64,000 nucleotides of DNA from Pteria penguin (Eukaryota; Mollusca; Bivalvia; Pterioida; Pteriidae), in contig CM068587.1 of the NCBI GenBank assembly GCA_035048485.1, forward strand, positions 41,415,842 through 41,479,841. Reading direction: 5' to 3'. This document shows, piece by piece, positions 12,341 to 25,300 of the stretch (positions are counted from its first letter, which is position 1; each line of letters starts with the position of its first letter). The position numbers and the translations under genes are program-made. The notes beneath the pieces were generated by a model. That model saw only the letters and a list, made by a program, of their open reading frames with translations. It was not told the DNA's origin and searched no databases.

Positions 12341-14340
12341 TAGCGAAGGCAGTCTTCAGTAATATGGCATGTTAACAGATATTTTCTGTAACGCTTAAAT
12401 TGATTTACTTAACAGTAATCTGTTTCCCACCCAAATATCCTTGGAACTGACCTATCGAGCCCCTTACAACCTTTGGATTTCATACCGGTATACAGTAAAT
12501 ATGTAATACTGCAAATTTTTGTCGAGAGAGGAATCGTTGCTCTCAATATGAAAGGTGTCGTCACAAAATAGTTGTCCGTGACTCCACGTTGTTTGCTCTA
12601 TATTGTAAGTTTAGCGTAATATCCCCAATTATCCAGCCCCTTAATTGACTATTAACTCGTGTTAATTGGTTTAATTGGGACGCGTTTACATTGGTTCATC
12701 TTGGCACTAATCCTCTATATCACCTGAATATTGCTCGAGGGCAACCTATCTGCACTTCCCTTAAATTCATGGAAGTTTTATTGTACATTATATAAGATAC
12801 CCGATATTTTTGTATCATATGTAATAAAGCGTTTACCGAAGCTTTTGAATCATTAGATGTAAGCCCGAATGCACACAATTCATTCATGCCCCGCCCTATT
12901 AGATGTTCAGTTCTTACTTCGAGAATGCATTGTCTTTATTGTCCAGATATCAATGTTCAAACGTGGAGAGATCCTCTTCTCCCACTCGGATCAGCAAACG
13001 ATGTTTGATATTAGCGAAGGTTTTGAAGAATTTATAAGGCAAAATGTCTCAACCCTCTATCAATTAAATTCAACTCTAAAACCAATGAAAACGCTCATGC
13101 TGTTTATTTGGGGGAAATGGCGGCACAGTTGATTGTACGCAAGTGCTGCATTAAAGAAATCGTGCATTCCAACGTGTTTCATTTGCCGACGTGTTGAAAT
13201 AAACTCGGAAACCCCCCTTTTATGAAACGTCCTGTATGGAGTATATCCAGTGCATTAAGGTAAGACACGACAGTAGTTCATGATGTAAGTGCAGTTTTGC
13301 CATACCAACGACAAACAAAAACATTTCTTTTAAGGGTTTCAAAATGAAATTAAGAATCACTACCATTCATAGAATTTCCCGAAAAACTACTACTGAAATT
13401 TTACTATCAGGTTGTTCCTTTGTATAATAATCATGCCAACGGAGAGATATTTGCTGAAGTACACAATTTCATCATTTGTAATTATATATCCCAATAAGCG
13501 ATATAACTAATGCAAAACATGTCACATTCCTTTCAGATGTACTTTAGATGTACATAAAACCATATGTACTTTACCAAATTTCCTGCAATAGTATGTGACA
13601 CTAATTACATGTATATTATTTCTATAAAAATCATGCCACCGAAAATTATACGGATTGCACTACATTGTATATTTCTTTCTTGCTGTTGAAATGAGTTCAC
13701 TGCTTTATATAAGGTTTGAATCAGAATTTAATAACTTAAATGATGAATGTTGGTCAAATACAGTTGTACTTCCCAGGAGAGAACTTGAAATAAGTATTCC
13801 ACTTCTTGCTCTATCCATTATATTAATTTAATGTGACAATTTGACGTGATTTTTAAAAGATATACTGTTTAAACCAATAAAGTTTCAAGATTTTGACTGT
13901 GCGTCCCGTTGCCATGGAAACTATATTCACCACAAACGATTACATGTATTTCGTATTCTGATTTGCACGACATGTTTTGTTTTTGTTGTTGTTTTATTTT
14001 ACTCTACTGTACTCCAACAGCTTGTTTCATGAAAATACGGATAAAAGGCGTAAAAGATAGTCCCTGTAGACTCTATACGGGCCAACATCAAAACAATTTC
14101 TCCTCTGCGGGGACACAATTAGATTGTATCTAAACCAACAGTGTTAACACAAAATGCTGATTTATAAACTCGACTGCTATTGCAGTTTTGGCGCATTAGT
14201 TTGTTTATTTGCTTACAGTTCATCCGTAACTTAACATAACCAGAGAATGTTTATAAATCATATGACCAAGCATTTTGCTGCAACATGTCTACCAAGTTAT
14301 ATTTGATTTTGGGAGTGGCGACGATCCTGCATTTTGGTTT
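12341..14340. other. No gene recognised
   Basis: A reading frame at 12869-13132 has a mildly protein-like composition but no convincing splice sites or family. Otherwise nothing seen. Confidence 0.35.
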
Positions 14341-14342
14341 TT

Positions 14343-14344
<2 letters not shown>

Positions 14345-14375
<31 letters not shown>
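14345..14375. repeat. (GT)n microsatellite followed by T/G-rich tract
   Basis: About 14 GT repeats, then a (GTTTT)-like low-complexity run to about 14420. Confidence 0.9.
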
Positions 14376-14376
<1 letters not shown>

Positions 14377-14420
14377 GTTTGTTTTGTTTTGTTTGCTTTG
14401 TTTTGTTTTTGTTCGTTTTT

Positions 14421-15009
14421 TTTTTGCCATGACTGGCCTTGGATACTTTGATTTAAAAATAAATGGGTATCCTTTCTTTTACAATCAAATATAATTTTAT
14501 ATCCAAATGCAGTATAAATTCCATATATGGTGTCACCCAGAAACCACGTTTTAACCATATTTCACCCTAAATTTCAGACGCTGTGACTTGACCTAAATAT
14601 CATCAGGGATTTTACTCTCGTGTTAACTAGGCATAGAATCTGACCATAATTCTGACGTGTAGTATATGAGATGTTATCCAAAAACAATGCTTGTGCATAC
14701 TTTCACTCTCAGATGCTGTGATCTCGATCTTGATATCTTACAACCTACATACATCGTTCTCTCTTCACAACCAAGTATAACTCAAAATTGGGTTGAACAT
14801 GATGCTTGGTACGCGAGGTATCAAGCCGAATGCATACTTTGCTATATTTCACTCTAGTACATGTATATGCAGACAGTGTGATTTCGATTTTTGACTCATT
14901 AGCCTCCAAACAATCGAATTTTTGTTTGTTTTATTATTTTACGTTAATCCAAGATGCACGTATGTACAGGCGATGCGTCCTTGGTGCATGACCTCATACT
15001 CCTTTTTGT
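14421..15009. other. No gene recognised
   Basis: Chance frames only. Confidence 0.35.
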
Positions 15010-15125
15010 TTCACATGCAACAGACCCACCTGAAGCAGCAAAGGATCTACATGCCAACTTAAACCTTGACCTCGGCCTCAGTTATATCGTCTCATCCAAA
15101 GCGCGGACAAAGAGACAATTCGTAG
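15010..15125 (-). mobile_element. SINE family B fragment (old)
   Basis: Contains the family-B body in reverse orientation (AACAGACCCACCTGAAGCAG, then GGATCT, then CTCGGCCTCAG and CTCATCCAAAG), matching 30812-31076 with many substitutions. Head and tail are not recognisable. Confidence 0.6.
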
Positions 15126-15279
15126 TTTAACTTATATTATGTCACTTTGACGCCCACAATAACGCACCAATGTGGACATTCGTGGACTCCTGAAAATTAG
15201 ATGTGAAAGCAGGTACCCGGGAGGAAAGAGCCTACCCGTTTGGCTACCCACACCATCCACAAACGCTTGTAAAAAGCAC

Positions 15280-15570
15280 AATAGCCGTTATTTTCATATA
15301 AAATGATTGAAATGTGTAAAATACACAATACGAGAATGCTCTACGCATCAAAAGCGACCGAATAACCTTATATCAACGTTTTGTTTTGCGTGTTCTTAAT
15401 TGATAACGAATTCGTGTGGGATGATAAGAATTCAACATCGACTGTTATATAACAAGACTTAAGCATTGCAAATGATCAGATATCGGTGCATTTTAGGCAA
15501 GTTTGATACTTTTATTCACAAGACAAGCATTTTCACACAAAATAAAAATTGCGTGAAAATAACGGCTATT
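15280..15570. mobile_element. Short inverted-repeat element (MITE-like), 291 bp
   Basis: The ends are inverted copies: AATAGCCGTTATTTTCA at 15280-15296 and TGAAAATAACGGCTATT at 15554-15570. Weaker inner pairing (GTGTAAAAT / ATTTTCACAC) follows. No coding capacity. Confidence 0.65.
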
Positions 15571-16742
15571 AACACCAAGACGACTCATAATATCTCAATA
15601 TAGACATGACATGGAAATGAAACGACACTTCATATGAAGCGCTACAAAAACACACGAGAACAAGGATATACTATTCATAACAAACCCTCCTCGGGAAACT
15701 TTTCACGAGCTCCGCACTGTACAGGGAATAAATGTGAAAGTAAATCAATGTAAAATAATACGAAGGTTACTGGAGCTATGTTATTGTACATCCACCATCG
15801 TAGTCAGTCATAGATCCTTGAAAATTTGAGATCATGGGAAAGATCAAATCACCCATCCGAGCACTTTCAGCACAAGACCCCCCTTTCCCCCTCCATAGTA
15901 TTAAAATGGGGAAGGGAGTACCTACGTTCATAAAAGTGTCAAATACCGTAAAAATATCGAGTTCCGAATGGAACAAAAACAACATTTGCAGGGGCCTCGA
16001 GTACTCCATCCCTACCAAATTTCATAAAAATCCCTGCCGTGGCTCTGAAGCTGAGAATGTCAAAAGTAACAGACGAACGACAGACGGGCACATCGCTATC
16101 ACCACAGATCACTCGAGTCTTTGACGCTAAAACATACTGACCCCTAGAGAATAATGATGCATCCTCAACAATGCTGCCACCCTGGACACTCTGACCGTCT
16201 ACGTACTTATGCGCACATCTTTTCTTACAAGGATGTAACACACAAGAGGGACAAATCAGTTTCCATATTAGTAATTTTTTTTCGTCCATTAGCAGACACA
16301 ATGTTTACAAATATAAATATCCGACTCCATGGTTTGTCATATCATGCCAATTGTACCAATTTCTACATGTTGATTATGCATTAAGTGCACAATGTTACCC
16401 ATTTCTTACTACCATAAATCAACTTAACTTGTTTACTGGATTTACTGCAGGTATGCCAGCCGCCTATTGTGTTCTTATTTAATACCCAACGGAATTATTT
16501 GTCAAGAAAGACAACTCGATGATAAACTCCGGGCAGAATTTGTAAATTCTGTAACCCGACAGAACAGAAGCGTTATTCCGAGGATTTATCCATCTGTCCC
16601 ATTTTAAGAAACATTTCCCTCGGGACATAGTATACATACACCTTCCATCAGTGACTTCATTCCGGAGACAATGTGTATCTACCCCTTAAAGCCCTTTTCA
16701 GATGCCTCTTGGATTTCAATATTCTTACCCCTCAAATGGATT
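15571..16742. other. No gene; probable dispersed repeat at 15830-16125
   Basis: 15830-16125 reads like the microsatellite-ended repeats common in molluscs (AACAGACGAACGACAGACGG near 16068). It is open on both strands over about 100 codons but shows no recognisable domain. The rest is unremarkable. Confidence 0.35.
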
Positions 16743-16908
16743 GGTTGGTTAGTTGATTGGTGTTTTACGTCGCTTCAACAATTTTTCAGTTTTATCGCGA
16801 CATGGAAGCAGGAAGTAACCAACCTCTTAAACATAGTGGCACAACCCGGGAATCGAACCCAGATCGTCGGTGCTGCAAGCCAAGCGCTTAACGACTAAGC
16901 CTGCCCCT
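16743..16908 (-). mobile_element. SINE family A, near-complete, reverse orientation
   Basis: From right to left: tRNA-like head (GGCTTAGTCGTTAAGCGCTT on the minus strand), B-box (GGTTCGATTCC on the minus strand, a perfect match to the Pol III consensus), body and tetranucleotide tail. A 14-bp direct repeat, CCCTCAAATGGATT, flanks it at 16729-16742 and 16909-16922. Confidence 0.85.
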
Positions 16909-16922
16909 CCCTCAAATGGATT

Positions 16923-19345
16923 TGTGTGAAGAATAAATTGAACGTACATCACTTTACACAAATATTTACCTATAAACTGGCGACTCAAATGCTCTGAATT
17001 ATTCTGTAAATTGCTGTTTGACAAAGAAAGTCCAACTAGGTAGTATGTTTTTACTTTAAAACAAACTCATCACAGAACAAAATAACAATAAAAATATAAA
17101 TATGTAAACATAAAGAGGATACATGAAGCATCGTTAATTAAGAATCAATGCCAGAAATTTAACTATTTTGTAAAAAATACAAAAAACCCTCCTAATTTCC
17201 AGTGTAACTGATGCTGGAGGAATGATCTTGGGTCAGCATCTTCACTGAAATGTAGAGTTATGAACAAGAAAACATTTCAGTATCTTAGTCAATTGTGACT
17301 TTAGAGATACAGCATTGAGTTTTATTCTTGTGCCATTGGCATCATCCTGTGTAGTTTGACTTTCCACAAGAAGATTACAGAATGCACACTATTTCAAAAC
17401 CTTGTACTCAAATAAAATGTGACCATGATGATATGACCTTGGCTCAAGGTTTGACACTGAACAATGGCAGTAGGAACATTTCTGCAAAGTACAGACTGCG
17501 CAAAGAAATAATAGAAAGACAGATGAACAGACATCGTCATCAACGCCTCTCAAAAGGAGGCATATAAAGACTGTTGTGGATATTATTCCAACATCAAACA
17601 ATAAGAAAGCAAATATTTACTCTCTCAAAATGTATCAATGATTATTGCTCATTAAGAGTATTATTAGAACACAAATGATATACAGGTCATAACTTAGAAT
17701 GAAGTGGTGTAAATTGCACTTGATTTGACATGACCTTTCATGATAAAATCAAAGGCATTAATGAATGACCAGCAATTCATGACACTTGACTGAATTTGAA
17801 ATTTGCAATCAACAAGAAGAACCCTATCATCATCTAATGAGAGGAAACAGGACATAAATATTATGAAATTTAAAGGAGCAAGATGACATGATTACCTCAT
17901 CATAATATATTAACCAATTAACTTAAACACCTACAAAGGGAAGAAGAAACTAAGAATTTTTCACATGATAACAGATAAGCAAAATATAGAATTTGATCAC
18001 CTTAAGGTAAATGATAATAAATAAAAATGGTACCCAAGGTAGTGAAAATGGGTAAAATCCTAATTTTAGTTCAGCATAACTGTGGATCATGCCCTAACAT
18101 ATAGTAGTTAAGGTCCTCATGTTCAGAAGGAAAAAGCGTAACTTAACTACAGTACTGACCAAGTCAGAAAGGGCCCCATTGACAGACTTTCCCACAATGC
18201 GGGGAAAACATTCCCAAAGTCCAATAAAGCTGTATTGAAAATCTCCCCCCACTCCACCTTCAAAATAAAGAAATTCATCCTAGTATTACATATAGCTATA
18301 CAAAAATCATTTCTTGTGATCTAATTTTCTAAGGTAATATCAAGATATCAAGTGCTGTAATCCTTTTATCATACGAAAAATTCTCAAGTTCAAAAATCAA
18401 AAGTGGTCTTCCTTTGCCTTACCCTAATGTCATGTCGTGGTGATGTCATAGCGTGTCAAGCTGGTGTTTGATGAAATATTCACCTTTAAACTGAGTGTAA
18501 ACATGTAATAAAAATAATCTGAATACCGTATGAAATGAAAATTAATTTCGGATCCTATATTTCTAGATCCCCAAAAAATACCCCAAGTCCCATAGCTCTG
18601 TAACAATAAAGTTGATGATAAGTTTGAAAATCGAAAGGGGTTTTCCTGTGCTTTATCCCAATATCATGTATTGAATTTATGAAATTTGGCCAGGGAAAAT
18701 TAAATTATCATGTGTCATAGAGAACTGACAGACAGACAGTTGGATATAGCACAGCCCTAATAATTAAAGATGGTTGCTGTTGATATCATTTGTAATTTGT
18801 GTGTGGGGGGGGGCACCATGTTTTACTTAAGAACAACCACTGAGTGCACCAGTAGACTGGTCATGGTTCCATGTCAGTAGAACATTCGGTTCAGTGGGAG
18901 CATAAGTAAAAGATAAGGAATGAAAGACTATGCACAAATGTACCATAAAACCATTCAATAAATGACAATCAATTTTTCTCGAAGGAATGTCATTTGACAT
19001 AACATCACTTGTGTCTTAAGTGATACTGAAGACACCACACGTCTATGAATATCACAATCTTCTCTGACAGTTCTGATTCACCACAGAGATAGGACATTCA
19101 CACACCCTTTCTGAAATATACTGAACACATATACTACTGAATGAAACAATCTACATATCACAATATGGCTTCCTGCCATCAGTTTGATGGATTCTCTACC
19201 ATAAACCTGGTTTCTACTGTTTACATGGCATCTAATCCAATCCACTGTACATGTATGTTCTACATGAATTTCATGTTCTGTATCATGTGATGTACATAAT
19301 TTGCATATGTATGATGGATTCTTTAATTAAATCTGCTGTTTTCTT
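16923..19345. other. Downstream flank / 3' UTR side of the KLHDC2 gene
   Basis: No coding exon recognised. The 3' UTR of the minus-strand KLHDC2 gene must start at 19345. An ATTAAA-type signal on the minus strand lies at 19322-19327, very close to the stop, and may or may not be used. A tract of GACA repeats near 18729-18741 resembles the tail of a microsatellite-ended repeat. Confidence 0.4.
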
Positions 19346-22300
19346 TCATGACACTGAACAAGTTGGAGCCGACTGTATATCTGCATTATCATCCTCATTT
19401 ATAACAGACTCCATCACCGACTTAGACAGAGAATCCGCTATTGTCTGTCTTGTTTTCAAATGTTCATACAGTTCCTTTGGTAAACTGCTCCATTCACTAG
19501 ATGTTGCCTCTTTGTTCTCATACAAAACACTCAAACATAACCTGTAAAGAGAATTACATGCAAATAATTTTACCAAATAATATCATCAATTTAGCTAGTT
19601 TACTTTTATAAAGCTTTAATGTTTTATAGTCATGTACATAATGACTGTTTGTAAACTATTAACAGATAATGACTCGACTCCTATGCTTTAAATTACAACA
19701 TTAAGTTTACTAAAACTATTTATCATGTAATGTTTTATACATGAAGTACACAAATAAGGAAATATTCAAGACATTTGCTCATGTATCACACACAAGTTAA
19801 CTCGATTGGTATTCACTCAGTAATCAGACCAGTAGAGCAAAAACAAAGAGATAAAAGTGGAATACAAATATACTGAAGTAAATGTTCCTCAAAAATTGAT
19901 TTCTTTTTCAAATAAAGCAATGATATAATTTTTATCTGATTCTCTCTCTCTCTCTCTGTAAAGATTTTAGAGTTGTCTATGGCTAAAACGCTTTATATTT
20001 GACCTATATGCCATTTGGAGACATCAGTGTTTCACAAGCACATCTTCGTTTTAAATCTGAATTGTTCCAGCCCACTGTAATCAAATTGTGGTCATAAGTT
20101 ATCATAATTCAACGGCTCATTATGATATTATCTAGTGTATCGTAATCTACCTATTTCAAAGTCTTTGACTCCATACTGTGTGGTCCATGAGCAGGTTTAT
20201 CATATTAGTATTTTTATCAACAAAAGACACACCATAATTTAATTTCACTTAATATTCAAGCACATCACATGTGCCATGACATCTGATTATTTCACCATCT
20301 GATAAAAGCCATATGGCTAAAATTTGAGAATCTTGTAGATTATTGTAAATCATAAACAGATTTACTTAACAAGATGTTTGTCTGTTAAAATATAATTGAG
20401 AAACCACAAAAAATAATTTCTCTTATATGCCACAAAATCAATGTCTATCTTCTCCATATATAAACAGAATATAACATTTGTTTGAAGTAATGAGTTACAT
20501 ATTTATGGTGATGAAAAGCGCTGCTATTGCTACAGGGTATTAGCAGTTTGCTGAGCCCCTATTCATGATATTTGTAACACAGATTTATTTCCTAATTGGG
20601 TAAGTATCTGATATTATAACCATTGTGACATCCAAAGAATTCTTGTGGGATCTTCATTTTGGTCCCTTAATTTCCTGTAGTTTTATATCGGTTTAAATGG
20701 ATTTGGTCTGCTAGATACCTATCCAAAAGAAAGATAACTCTGTACTACAAAAAGACCCAATTAATAGACTTACTTTTTTAACGAATATGGTTGAAGCTGA
20801 ATATGTATAACATCACTGCAGTGTTCCTGCAATATAAGATGAAAAACTTAGTGATATGGTGATTTATGTCACAATCACTCGTGATCTTGTAAGAAAAAGG
20901 TGATAAATACATGATGGTCATCTTTATAATAAAGTACTCTTATCGATAATACCTGAAACTTTTAAAGAAAAGATACCAATTTAAAAGAAATATTGAAAGC
21001 TCACAGTTTGGGCCTGGTAATCCAGTATGTTGTTGGAACATCCTCCATGTAACAGAACTTCTTGTGAAGGTGTGACACATGCTGTGTGCCAGAGGCGGGG
21101 TCGTGTATTCGGCAAATGTGTCAGTTGTGTCCATTGTAAACTGGAAATGTCCAGTATCCACCCATCGCCTGTTAAATACATCAAAATCTCTGGTGAAAGT
21201 GGTTGAAGTGTTTACGAAATGCTAAGTCCCAAGAACAACAAACTTTGTAAGGAATAATGTTATAAATGTAGTACATGTTATCAATGGAAATGTCTCACAA
21301 TAAGGAACACATACATGTATATGAAATCCCTACCTCCTATGGTTCAAACATTTTTCTACATGTAAGTCAAATGTAATGGTTAAGGTTATAAGGGAATAAA
21401 TTACAGTATCAATGGAAAGGTCTCTTACAAAAACACACAAGTGAAATATCAAAGCCTTGGCTGAAAAGTTACAGCCAAGGATTATATTTTTGAAATGTGG
21501 CCAAGTCAAAGGTGATGTAAAGAACACAAGGTCAAAAACTGTAGTATCAATCGAAAAATTTGCAACAAAGAACATTATTGTGAAATATAAAAATACTACC
21601 TCCTTTGTTTCAAAATATAGGTCTATGTTTTTTTTTTCAATGAAGATTAAATGTAGGTTAAGCAGATAATAAAATTCACAAATCATGGTATCAATGGAAA
21701 GCTCTCACCACAAAGAACAAATGTGAAATATTTAAGCTCTAGCACCTATGGTTGAAAAGTTATGACCAAAAATTAATTTTTTAAAACGTAGGTCAAATGT
21801 GAAGGTCAAGGTCACAAGGTCATAAAATTGGGTACTAATGGAAAAGTCTTGCAACAATAAACACACATGTGAAGAAGCACTGCCTGGTATGGATGAAGAG
21901 CTATATCCAATGTTTAAAGTTTTCCACAGACAAACAAACAAACAGACTTACAAACATGATAAAAACAGTATGCCCTTAATCTATTGATCCGGGGCTTGAA
22001 AACAACAACAGTAAGACATAACAAGCAAATTCAGGGATTGTGGTCCCCCGCTTAGGGGGTTCTATCAGTAAGGGTGCAGTGATCTGTGACATACAATCAT
22101 GGTTGTGCATGTTTACAGACACACATGCCAAATATGAAGGCCCTACGTCTTATGGTTAAAAAGTTACATTGAAGTAGGTCAAAGGTCACGGTCAAGGTCA
22201 CATGATAAAAAAATTTGGTACCAATGGAAAGGTATTGCAATTAGGGACACACATGCCAAATATGAAGGCCATACGTCTTATGGTTAAAAGGTTACATTTA

Positions 22301-25300
22301 AGTATATCAAAGGTCACGGTCAAGGTCACATGATAAAAAAAATGTTGATACCCACGGAAAGGTATTGCAATTACTGTCCGCGCCACTCACTTTGTAAACC
22401 GAAAAATCTGGATTTTCACTTATTTACCTTTAAAGTAGTTTTACAAAATTAGTATCAATGGACAGATCTTGTTTAGTCGTAACTTTTGGTGTAAATTATA
22501 TGTTTCTACGAAGAAGCATTCGTATTTTATAGGGAAAAAATCATTTTAGATAGGGCGTTTTCTATGTTAATTTTGAAGTGACGTCGCCGATGTTTAACAT
22601 CGAGTCTATGGGAAACTTGGCGACGTCACGTCAAAATTTAACATGGAAATTGCCCTATCTAAAATTGATTTTTTTTCTATAAATTATGAACACTTCTTCA
22701 TACAAACATATAGCATACACCAAAAGTTACGACTAAACAAAATCTTTCGAATGGTTTTGCCTTTTTGAAATTATTCTGAAGATGAATAACTGAAAATCCA
22801 GATTTTCCAGTTTCCAGAGTGAGTGGCGCGGACAGTAGGGACACATATACCAAATATGAAGGCCGTATGTCTTACGGTTAAAATGTTATGACCAAGGTTA
22901 AAGTTTTTGTGACAGGCAGACGGACGGACAGACAGAAGAACAGACGAATGAGATTTAATGTCCCCATGCTTTCGCGAAAGCGGGGGACAAAAACACAAAT
23001 TGAGTGGATATGAAAACAACAACATTTCTTAACATCTGTCTAGATCAGTCAGAATCGTTTGCAATTCATTTCTATGGACACATTGACCCCACCACTAGAT
23101 CCACCCTGAACTGATATGGTTTAAAGCGGTATGTTTAGGGGGCAAAGTGTACTTTATTCAAATAATATTTGATAATAAACTTACGGATATTTAGGGAGAA
23201 AACTACAATTAAATGCCTGCACAGTGAACGTGCAATCTATAATTAATAAAGGGTTCAGGTGAACTAAATTGCCGACGGTAGAATATCAATAGAGAGGATA
23301 CTAGTGTTCCAAAGAACACCTGCGTGGTCTGTGAAAGATATCACAGAGGTTTGACAGAAGGCCAACCGACAGAAAAAGTTATCTCCGAAAGTCGCTATGC
23401 TTCACATGACGCACCTATCCCCGCCTTAGAGCAAAATCGTACACTATTACTTTCGTGGGAATTGATATTGACTTCTAACTAAAATCATTGTGATTTTCGT
23501 CTTAAAGTAAGACATTGAGACTATTCACAACACAACATTGCATCACGGATAACAATTTTGCTAAACAGGAAGCAGATGTTACAGCTGTAATCTTACGGAC
23601 CGTACATCTATTTTGGTCATTAGATCACCATGTCCATGAAATTGTAGGTATGGCTGACATACTTTTATCTCATTGGTAACAACTGCAGGAGGTGTTGACT
23701 GGATCAAGTGTACTAATTCGAAAGACAACAATTTTAGTTAAAGGTTCACAGTATTATTTTAAAACAATATAAACTTGAAACAAACTCAGAGTCATGTCAT
23801 ACTGTCTTTCATGGGTAACATTCGTGTACTGTATGGACTTGATCAAAGTATGCATTTATATTTTAGGGCCTAAAGACAAACAGACATGGTGATTCAACGA
23901 ATACCCTTCCATCTTTCTCTTTGTAAAACTTCATAACATGATTCTCAAAGAAGGAATTATAGCATGACTCATTTTGAAGAGATGGATAAAATCAATGCAT
24001 TCGAAATGTAAACCGTTGCCATCGCATAGTTAGTAGTAAGCCCATTTGCTCATTGAATCAATTTAAACACAATGATGACGCTGACGTTATAACGACGTCG
24101 CTTTAACGCTTCATTACCGTTAGAAAAGTTGTGCTTTTGCATGTCGTTTTAGTCAATAAAATAAAGTATTTCTAAAGATATTCTTGAAACAAATGTATAA
24201 TACATTATGAAAAAGGAGTATTTAAATCGAACACAATATAAAAAGAAGAATCAAAATGCGTTTTATGAGAATTAAAAATTTATTTCTTTTGTAAACTACG
24301 TTATATTTTGTCAAAATCCCAAATTCTCGGTCAAAATCGCAGCATATTTACGTAAATCAACATAGGAAACGGATTACGAGCTACTCTAATCATCGATATA
24401 ATCCTCTTCAATCATTCCTGAAAATTTCTTCACAATCGTATAATCGTATAGAAAGATACAGAAAATTTGGTATCAAGTATGAAGCACACTTCTCCATTCC
24501 ACCCTCATCCTGCTGCAGATTTCGAGACGTTTAGCCTCGTTATTTCTGACCAATCAATGTCAATGTTTTGCGTTGTTATGCGCGACGTCACTTGGGGTAT
24601 ATAAGACCACGCGTGCGACGTCGCGGCCTCAGTCTTATTGACAGCGTTGTTGAGTACACACGTCTCACGGCAAGCATAAAATGGCAATGTTCAGCGTTAT
24701 TTGGGTGATCTTGGCTTTCTTTCTTCAAAGCGAGTGTGAGGGAACGTAAGTCACAGACAAATGCATATCTGATGACAACAGAATGTTCAAAATGTATTAC
24801 ATTCATGTTCATTTTCCTGAAACTTACTTTGACGCCATGTTTGTCGTTGAAATATAATGGCGGACAATTCTCGAGAATGTCCCAATAATTTCAAAGTGTT
24901 ATGTTATATGTAAAAATTTTAAATATATTTCAAAATACTCTTATATTACTTATCAAATGAAGTTTTAATATTTTTCCTATCTGGATTCACTTCGTTGTTT
25001 ACGTTACTTCTTGACTAACGTCATTGTTACGTCATGAGCTTTGGTTGCATTTCAGATTTCCCAAACTTCAAAGGAAAATGGCAGACATCTCGGTAAGTTA
25101 CAATATATATATATATATAAATATATATATAAAATGAGGCTTTGTGGAACGACCGAGTTTAAGTTTAGACTTCTAGTCAAAAGTGTGTTTTTATTGCTGT
25201 CATAGTTTTGTTTAAAATAAAATGATTTATTACCCTTCCCTTCCCCATCAAACGGAAACGAACCCATATGTTTTTGAACATATGTTTTTTGAATATGTAC

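Noticed and set aside
12869..13132. 87-codon frame with a mildly protein-like sequence
   Set aside because: No recognisable family, no clear splice sites and no neighbouring exons.
15776..16301. Overlapping frames of 80-120 codons on both strands
   Set aside because: They overlap each other on opposite strands in a probable dispersed repeat; no domain seen.
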